Below are positions 30,450 to 35,447 of a stretch of DNA of 35,447 bases, piece by piece (the first letter of the stretch is position 1; each line of letters opens with the position of its first letter). A program made the translations under genes and the position numbers. The DNA is from CAIOSQ01 sp044359885 (lineage in GTDB: Bacteria > Pseudomonadota > Alphaproteobacteria > CACIAM-22H2). The notes under the pieces were generated by a model. The model had not been told where the DNA came from. It saw only the letters and a program-made list of their open reading frames with translations, and searched no databases. The DNA lies in the NCBI GenBank assembly GCA_044359885.1, contig JBIKLI010000006.1, positions 1 to 35,447 on the forward strand. Direction: 5' to 3'.

Positions 30450-31417
30450 CGGCCCGCCAGCCTCACCCGCGGATCGAGCATCGAATAGGCGATGTCGACG
30501 AGCAGGTTGATCACGACGAAGAGGAAGGCCGTGAACATCAGGTAGGCGACGATCACCGGCCGGTCGAGGACGCCGATCGAATCGATGATCAGCTTGCCCA
30601 TGCCCGGCCAGGAGAACACGGTCTCGGTCACCACGGCGAAGGCGACCAGCGACCCGAACTCCATGCCCACCACGGTGACCAGCGGCAGCTGGATGTTGCG
30701 GAACACGTGCGCGAGCACGACGCGCCGTTCCGGCACCCCCTTGGCGCGGGCGAAGCGCACGAAATCCTGGCGCAGCGTCTCCTGCATGCTGGCGCGCGTG
30801 AGGCGGATCACCAGACCGATCTTGAACAGCGCGAGACTGAACGCGGGCAGGGCGAGATGGCGCAGCCCGTCGAGGGTCAGGACGCTGAGCGGCACGCCCA
30901 GCAGCGTCGAGGTGGCGCCGCGCCCGCCGGAGGGCAGAAGCGCGAGGTCGACGCTGAAGAACACGATCAGCATCAGCCCCACCCAGAAGGTCGGCAGGCT
31001 GAATCCCAGGATCGAGAAGGCGGTGATCGCCTGCGCCGGGACGCTGTCGGGGCGATAGCCCGCCCAGAGACCGAGCGGGATGCCGATCGCCAGCGCCAGA
31101 AGCATCGCGCAGACCGCGAGTTCGAGCGTCGCCGGCAGCGCCTTGAGGATCAGCGCGAAGGCGGGAACGCGATAGACATAGCTGGTTCCCAGGTCGCCGC
31201 GCAGCGCGCCGAGCATGAAATTGCCGTACTGCTCCCAGAGCGGCCGGTCGAGCCCCAGCCGGGCGATGATCTCGGCCTTCTGCTGCTGCGTCGCCGCGGG
31301 ATGGATCAGGATGTCGACCGGATTGCCGATCAGGTAGACGCCGACGAACACGATCACCGACATCGCGATCATGAGCTGTGCGCCCTGCAGCAATCTGCGA
31401 AGGATGAACAGCGCCAT
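30446..31417 (-). CDS. ABC transporter inner-membrane permease (DppB/OppB-like)
   Basis: This is a permease of 323 residues from the ATG at 31417 (MALFILRRLLQG), the usual start of DppB-type proteins; an ATG at 31450 would add eleven residues but has no ribosome site. It has six helices, with GLDRPLWEQYGNFMLGALRG in the periplasmic loop and the EAA coupling loop FARAKGVPERRVVLAHVFRN. It is the first gene of an operon of four genes joined by three ATGA overlaps (B, C, D, F order). No binding-protein gene precedes it, whereas operons of this class usually begin with one. The gap upstream holds TTGACA (minus strand, about 31470) but no matching -10. Confidence 0.9.
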   Translation of the reverse strand: MALFILRRLLQGAQLMIAMSVIVFVGVYLIGNPVDILIHPAATQQQKAEIIARLGLDRPLWEQYGNFMLGALRGDLGTSYVYRVPAFALILKALPATLELAVCAMLLALAIGIPLGLWAGYRPDSVPAQAITAFSILGFSLPTFWVGLMLIVFFSVDLALLPSGGRGATSTLLGVPLSVLTLDGLRHLALPAFSLALFKIGLVIRLTRASMQETLRQDFVRFARAKGVPERRVVLAHVFRNIQLPLVTVVGMEFGSLVAFAVVTETVFSWPGMGKLIIDSIGVLDRPVIVAYLMFTAFLFVVINLLVDIAYSMLDPRVRLAGR

Positions 31418-31556
31418 CGGCTTACCGCACGCCTTGTGGAACGCGCGCATGTGGCAGCGCGGCGTCGGGTGCTGTCAACACAATAAACGCCGTCGCGCTG
31501 GACTTGGGCGCGGTCGGGCGCGATCTTGCGGCATCGTCCCGAGAGGATCCAGGAAC

Positions 31557-32273
31557 ATGCAAGACGCGCCGGCCAGCTCCCCGGTCCCGAAAGCCACGCT
31601 CGACATGCTGATCGAGGCCGGCGTCCCGGCGATCAGCCAGACGCTGTTCGGGCTCGGCATCATGAACGCCTTCGTGCCCGGTCTGACGCCGGCCAATCCG
31701 CAGCGCTGTCGCTTCGCCGGACCTGCCTGCACGTTGCGTGCTATTCCCATGCGCGAGGACGTGCGCGCCGCGATCGCCGAGGGCCGGCTTGCCAATCCGC
31801 ATCGTCAGGCGCTGGCCGGCGTCAGGTCCGGCGAGGTCCTGATCACGGATATCGGCGACATCCCGCGCATCTCGCTGTTCGGCGACCTGATCGGCACGCA
31901 TCTGGCGAATGTCGGCGTCGCGGCCATCGTCACCGATGGCGGCGTCGCGGATCTCGCGGCGCTGGCCGACGTGCCGCTGCCGGTGTTCTCGGCCGGCTCG
32001 GCGCCGGTGCCCGCGTCGGGCCGGGTCGTGGTCGTCGACATCCGGCGCCCGATCGATTGCCGCGGCGTGCCGGTCTACGACGGCGACATCGTCGTCGGCG
32101 ACAAGGCGGGCGTCGTGGTCGTGCCCGCGCAGCTCGCCGGGCAGGTCGCCGCCAAGGCGCTCGAGAAGGAGCGCCTCGAGACCTTCCTGCTCGAGCGTCT
32201 GCGCGCCGGCGCGCCGCTCGAGGGGACCTACCCGCCGAATGCCGAGACCCTCGCCGCGTATCGGGCGCGCTAG
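31557..32273 (+). CDS. RraA-family protein (HMG/CHA-aldolase-like), paralogue 1
   Basis: This 238-residue member of the RraA/HMG-aldolase family has the phosphate/keto-acid binding region GDLIGTHLANVGVAAIV and the following metal motif TDGGVAD (126-132). In HMG/CHA aldolases this motif reads DGxVRD, with Arg and Asp important for catalysis. Here the Arg is Ala131 while Asp132 is kept. Retro-aldol cleavage of 4-hydroxy-4-methyl-2-oxoglutarate therefore cannot be assumed; another keto-acid reaction is possible. The ATG at 31557 is chosen for the purine-rich GAGAGG and AGGA just upstream. It is divergent from the ABC operon and ends 8 bases from paralogue 2, tail to tail. Confidence 0.82.
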   Translation: MQDAPASSPVPKATLDMLIEAGVPAISQTLFGLGIMNAFVPGLTPANPQRCRFAGPACTLRAIPMREDVRAAIAEGRLANPHRQALAGVRSGEVLITDIGDIPRISLFGDLIGTHLANVGVAAIVTDGGVADLAALADVPLPVFSAGSAPVPASGRVVVVDIRRPIDCRGVPVYDGDIVVGDKAGVVVVPAQLAGQVAAKALEKERLETFLLERLRAGAPLEGTYPPNAETLAAYRAR

Positions 32274-32281
32274 CCGCGCGC

Positions 32282-33001
32282 TCAGCGCCGGCTCGCCTTC
32301 CAGGCCTCGTATTCCTTCATCGTGGCGTCGTTCGCCGGATAGAGGCCCTTGAGCGGGCGTCCGCCGCGCGCCTGGGCGATGACCCAAGCCTCGAACGCCT
32401 CGCGCTCGGCGGCGGCGGCGGCGATCTCCTCGGCGAGATGCGCCGGGATCACGACCACGCCGTTGGGGTCGCCGAAGACGACGTCGCCCGGGAACACCGG
32501 CACGCCCGCGCAGCCGACCGCGGTCTGCAGCTCGACGACCAGACGATGCGAGGTCACCGGGGTTCCGGCCGTGCCGCAGCAGAAAAGTGGGAAGGGGATC
32601 GTCGCGATCGCCGCGGCGTCCGACACGCCGCCGTCGAGAACGACGCCGGCCGCGCCCTTGGCCATGAAATGCGTGGCCATGATGTCGCCCATGAAGGCGG
32701 TGCGCGTCTCGCCGTCCATGGCGACGATCAGCACGTCGCCCTCGCCCAGCCGCGCGGTCGCCTCGCCCTGGAGATTGGGGCGCTCGCCGCGCGCGGTCGC
32801 CTCGACCAGATCCTCGCGAACGGGGATCGTGCGCACGGTGAAGGCACGGCCGACGAAACGCGACGCGGCCGGATTCAGCGGCTTGGGCGTCTGCATCATC
32901 ATGCCGCGCAGACCCTTGCGGTAGAGCAGCGAGACGACCGTCGGCACCGCGACGCCGTCCAGTAGCTTGCGGATTCGGTCGAGAGCGGGTGCGTCGATCA
33001 T
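32282..33001 (-). CDS. RraA-family protein (HMG/CHA-aldolase-like), paralogue 2
   Basis: This 239-residue protein has the same domain, with GDIMATHFMAKGAAGVVLDGGVSD (residues 105-128). The position of the catalytic Arg is Ser127, with Asp128 kept, as in paralogue 1. The two proteins share length and C-terminal design (GRPLKGLYPAND here, GAPLEGTYPPNAET there) but are clearly diverged, so they are not a recent duplication. It lies 19 bases after the SDR gene on the same strand and is probably co-transcribed with it. Confidence 0.82.
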   Translation of the reverse strand: MIDAPALDRIRKLLDGVAVPTVVSLLYRKGLRGMMMQTPKPLNPAASRFVGRAFTVRTIPVREDLVEATARGERPNLQGEATARLGEGDVLIVAMDGETRTAFMGDIMATHFMAKGAAGVVLDGGVSDAAAIATIPFPLFCCGTAGTPVTSHRLVVELQTAVGCAGVPVFPGDVVFGDPNGVVVIPAHLAEEIAAAAAEREAFEAWVIAQARGGRPLKGLYPANDATMKEYEAWKASRR

Positions 33002-33020
33002 GGTCTGTTTCCTGTGTGGG

Positions 33021-33770
33021 TCATGCCGCGAGCCAGCCGCCGTCCACCATCAGGCAGCTGCCGGTCGTGAAGCTCGAATCGTCGCCGGCGAGAAAAAGGA
33101 TGGCGCGCGCGACCTCTTCGGCCTGGCCGAGACGGCCGAGCGGATGGCGGGCCTCCGATCGCGCGCGGGCGGCGACCGGATCCTGGTTGCGTGCGAAGGC
33201 CCGTTGCAGCAGCGGGGTATCGATGGCGCCGGGAACGACGACGTTCACGCGCACGCCGTCCGCGGCGTGATCGAGCGCCATCGACCGCGCGAGGCTGACG
33301 ACGGCCCCCTTCGAGGCGAGATAGGGCGCGTTCGATCGGCCGCCCGCGAAGGCCAGCTGCGAGCCCACCAGCACGATGGCGCCGCGGCGTCGCGCGATCA
33401 TCGCGGGCAGCACCGCTCGGCACCACAGGAAGGTGCCGGTCAGGTTCGTGGCGAGCACGGCGTTCCAGTCGTGCAGCGTCGAATCGACGACCGTCTTGCC
33501 GGTCGACCAGCCGGCCGCGGTCACGAGAATGTCCGCCGGCCCGACGCGCTCGGCCAGTTCGCGCGCCTGCGCCACGACCATGGCCTCGTCGCCGACATCG
33601 CCCGCCAGCGCGAGCGACCCCGGCAGCGTCGCGCAGAGCGCACCGAGCGCCTGGGGATCGCGATCGACGCCGACGATCCTGGCGCCGCGCGCCGCCATCA
33701 TCCGCGCGGTCGCGGCGCCGATGCCCGAAGCGGCGCCCGTGATCACCGCCACGCGTCCGTCCAGATCCAT
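33021..33770 (-). CDS. Short-chain dehydrogenase/reductase, classical type
   Basis: This 249-residue SDR has the cofactor motif TGAASGIG (11-18), catalytic Asn109, Ser137, Tyr150 and Lys154 (YLASK) and the C-terminal SSFTTGSCLMVDGGW. VGVDRD, with Asp at the end of the second strand, favours NAD over NADP. It oxidises a secondary alcohol or reduces a ketone; substrate unknown. ATG 33770 is chosen over 33782, whose ribosome site would be too close. It is the promoter-proximal gene of an SDR-RraA pair and is divergent from the epimerase gene. Confidence 0.85.
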   Translation of the reverse strand: MDLDGRVAVITGAASGIGAATARMMAARGARIVGVDRDPQALGALCATLPGSLALAGDVGDEAMVVAQARELAERVGPADILVTAAGWSTGKTVVDSTLHDWNAVLATNLTGTFLWCRAVLPAMIARRRGAIVLVGSQLAFAGGRSNAPYLASKGAVVSLARSMALDHAADGVRVNVVVPGAIDTPLLQRAFARNQDPVAARARSEARHPLGRLGQAEEVARAILFLAGDDSSFTTGSCLMVDGGWLAA

Positions 33771-33861
33771 GCTTCGTCCCATCTTCCCCCGCCGCGCGCC
33801 GGCGGATCTTGCGATCCGACGACGGTGACGACCGCTGCGACAATGGGCTATATGCAACGCG

Positions 33862-34827
33862 ATGACAATCCTGGCGACAGGCGCGAACGGCTTCGTGGGC
33901 GCGCATACCGTGGCTGCGCTGGCCCGCAACTGGCCCGGCGAAGAGATCGTGGCTGCCGACATCGCGCCGCCGCCGGATTTCGTGCGGGCGTTCTGGGGCG
34001 CGGCCCCGGTCGTGCCGCTGCGCCTGGACATCGCGGACCGCCACGCGGTCGCCGCCGCCGTCGCGGCGCACCGCCCGCGCTTCGTCGTCCACATGGCGGC
34101 GATCACGCCGTCGCCGGAGATGGAGACGACCGATCCGCTGCGCGTGGTCGACATCAACATCCTCGGTGCGGCCAATGTCCTCGATGCGGCCGCCGGTTCT
34201 CCGGACACGGTCCGGATCGTTCTGCTGTCGAGCTCGATCGTCTATGGCTTCGGGCCGCTTCTGCCGAGCCCGCTCGCCGAGGGCACCGCGCTCGATCCGA
34301 TCGGGCTCTACGCGGTCTCCAAGGTCGCGTGCGAGGGCCTCGCGCGGCGCTACCGCACGCTGCGCGGCAAGGATATCGTCGCCGCGCGCGTTGCGGCGAC
34401 CTATGGCGAGATGGAGCGGCCGACCGCGCATCGCCAGACCATGAGCCATATCCATACGCTCTTCGAAGCGCTGCGTGCGCGCCGGCCGGTGACGACGACG
34501 GCCTCGCCGGGAATGCGCGACTGGACCCATGCCGACGACATCGGCGAGGGGATCTGCGCGCTGCTCGCGGCCGCGCGGCTGAACCACGACGCTTACAACA
34601 TCTCGCGCGGCGTGGGCCTGCCGTGGACGCAGGTGCTGGAGATGTTCCGCGCGGCCGGCGCCGACATCCGCATGGTCGACGATCCGGCGGCCGCGTCATT
34701 GCGCTTCGAGGCGCAGGCCGGGCGGCCGCCGATGGCCGTCGAGCGCCTCGCCGCCGATACCGGGTTTCGCCCGGCGCGCGACCTGCGCGACGCCATCGCG
34801 AGGGTCGCTTCGGGAGGAACGATATGA
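33862..34827 (+). CDS. NAD-dependent epimerase/dehydratase (extended SDR)
   Basis: This 321-residue extended SDR has GANGFVG (7-13) at the N-terminus, Ser123-Ser125 in LSSSIVYG and Tyr150/Lys154 in LYAVSK, the expected order for nucleotide-sugar epimerases and related 4,6-dehydratases or decarboxylases. No sugar-nucleotide partner gene is adjacent. The family also includes many enzymes acting on small acids, which would fit the neighbourhood better. The ATG at 33862 has little of a ribosome site. The stop overlaps the start of the aminotransferase gene by ATGA. Confidence 0.82.
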   Translation: MTILATGANGFVGAHTVAALARNWPGEEIVAADIAPPPDFVRAFWGAAPVVPLRLDIADRHAVAAAVAAHRPRFVVHMAAITPSPEMETTDPLRVVDINILGAANVLDAAAGSPDTVRIVLLSSSIVYGFGPLLPSPLAEGTALDPIGLYAVSKVACEGLARRYRTLRGKDIVAARVAATYGEMERPTAHRQTMSHIHTLFEALRARRPVTTTASPGMRDWTHADDIGEGICALLAAARLNHDAYNISRGVGLPWTQVLEMFRAAGADIRMVDDPAAASLRFEAQAGRPPMAVERLAADTGFRPARDLRDAIARVASGGTI

Positions 34828-35447
34828 TTCGCTACGGACGTGCGCTGCTGCCGCTCTGGCAGCTCGAGGACGGCATGGCCTTCCTCAACCACGGCTCCTA
34901 CGGCGCCACGCCGCGGACCATCGCCGCCGAGGCCGATCGCTGGCGCGCGCGCATGGAAAGCCAGCCGGTGCGCTTCTTCAACGAGGAGCTGCCCGTCGCC
35001 ATCCGCGCGGCCGCGCAGCGCCTCGCCGCCTTCGTCGGCACCGCGCCCGAGCGGCTGGGCTTCGTCGAGAACGCCTCGGCCGGAACCAACGCGGTGCTGC
35101 GTTCGCGGCGCTGGCACGAAGGCGACGAGATCCTGACCACCAGCCATGTCTACAACGCCGTGCGCAAGAACCTCGCCTGGCTGGGCACGATGACCGGCGC
35201 GGTGGCGGTCGAGGCGCAGGTTCCCTTCCCGACGCCCGACGAGGCCAGCGTTCTCGACGCCATCGCCGCCGCGATCACGCCGCGCACGCGTCTGCTGCTG
35301 GTCGACCACGTCGCCTCGGCCTCGGCGGTGGCGATGCCGCTGGCGGCGATCGTGAAGCTGGCGCATGGACATGGGATACCGGTGCTGGTCGACGGCGCGC
35401 ATGGCCCGGGCATGGTCGACCTGGACGTCGATGCGATCGGCGCCGAC
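34824..35447 (+). CDS. Class V aminotransferase, isopenicillin-N epimerase (CefD)-like (3' end outside window)
   Basis: The frame runs without a stop to the right edge (208 codons). Residues 18-30, MAFLNHGSYGATP, are the opening of CefD/EgtE-like PLP enzymes; VENASAGTNAVL, TSHVYNAVRKNL and VLVDGAHGPGMVDLD (the Asp of VDGAHG is the PLP pyridine-nitrogen ligand) follow in family order. The Schiff-base lysine lies beyond the edge. Members are cysteine desulfurase-fold epimerases, lyases or aminotransferases; the reaction is not fixed. The ATG at 34824 has GGAGG 6 bases upstream and overlaps the epimerase stop, so the two are coupled. Confidence 0.85.
   Translation, partial: MIRYGRALLPLWQLEDGMAFLNHGSYGATPRTIAAEADRWRARMESQPVRFFNEELPVAIRAAAQRLAAFVGTAPERLGFVENASAGTNAVLRSRRWHEGDEILTTSHVYNAVRKNLAWLGTMTGAVAVEAQVPFPTPDEASVLDAIAAAITPRTRLLLVDHVASASAVAMPLAAIVKLAHGHGIPVLVDGAHGPGMVDLDVDAIGAD

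Noticed and set aside
31463..31490. TTGACA on the minus strand upstream of the ABC operon, and a near-palindrome GTGCTGTCAACAC
   Set aside because: No acceptable -10 lies 15-19 bp downstream, and the palindrome is imperfect, so I do not call a promoter or operator.
33841..33861. TATATG as a -10 element just before the epimerase gene
   Set aside because: The matching -35 is poor and the leader would be almost absent, so it is not convincing.
1..35447. Search for tRNA, rRNA, CRISPR arrays, transposases and integrases
   Set aside because: No clover-leaf sequences, regularly spaced direct repeats, or DDE or integrase proteins were recognised by eye.

Overview
This is a high-GC window with the look of an alphaproteobacterium of the Rhodospirillales/Rhizobiales type. 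The evidence is GC-rich codon use throughout, hydantoinase A/B genes, dipeptide-type ABC transport genes, RraA-family and SDR enzymes, and densely packed operons joined by ATGA overlaps. The taxonomic guess is inference. I see no rRNA, tRNA, CRISPR array or recognisable insertion sequence. Both ends cut through genes: a serine hydrolase on the left and a class V aminotransferase on the right.

Layout. 1-944: a beta-lactamase-fold serine hydrolase, open to the left edge and lower in GC than the rest. 1269-2570: a secreted PEP-CTERM protein with terpene-cyclase-like QW motifs, followed by a strong hairpin. 2718-6275: a NahE/PhdJ-like hydratase-aldolase, an ArsB/NhaD-type permease and a periplasmic penicillin-V-acylase-like Ntn hydrolase. 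6466-11573: a secreted DUF3857/transglutaminase protein with two C-terminal repeats, a VOC protein and a PAS histidine kinase. 11615-19640: a divergent catabolic block, with a PhnW-like aminotransferase plus a D-2-hydroxyacid dehydrogenase on one side and hyuA, hyuB and a peptide-type solute-binding protein on the other. 19811-23226: a membrane hybrid histidine kinase overlapping a LuxR-type response regulator tail to tail, then two decaying membrane-protein genes. 23255-25500: a TetR regulator, a small probably frameshifted gene, a two-helix cytochrome-b-like protein and an exported intradiol dioxygenase lipoprotein, tied together by two identical 12-bp palindromes. 25984-27351: a type II NADH dehydrogenase. 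27497-31417: a four-gene dipeptide-type ABC operon lacking a binding protein. 31557-35447: two RraA-family genes tail to tail, an SDR, an NAD-dependent epimerase and a CefD-like aminotransferase.

The genes look like a small-molecule catabolism region. Hydantoinase A/B opens cyclic amides. The aminotransferase, 2-hydroxyacid dehydrogenases/SDR, RraA-family enzymes and aldolase would process keto or hydroxy acids. The ABC genes would import the substrate; the solute-binding protein at 18.1 kb and the permease/ATPase set at 27.5-31.4 kb each lack what the other has.

The most distinctive observations are: (i) a candidate TetR regulon of an exported lipoprotein ring-cleavage dioxygenase and a small membrane cytochrome; (ii) a dispersed repeat, present at least four times in gaps, that carries a candidate -35 element upstream of two genes; (iii) two RraA-family paralogues that both lack the usual catalytic Arg; (iv) a PEP-CTERM protein built on terpene-cyclase-like repeats; (v) two identical-armed dyads exactly 60 bp apart in one divergent promoter region.
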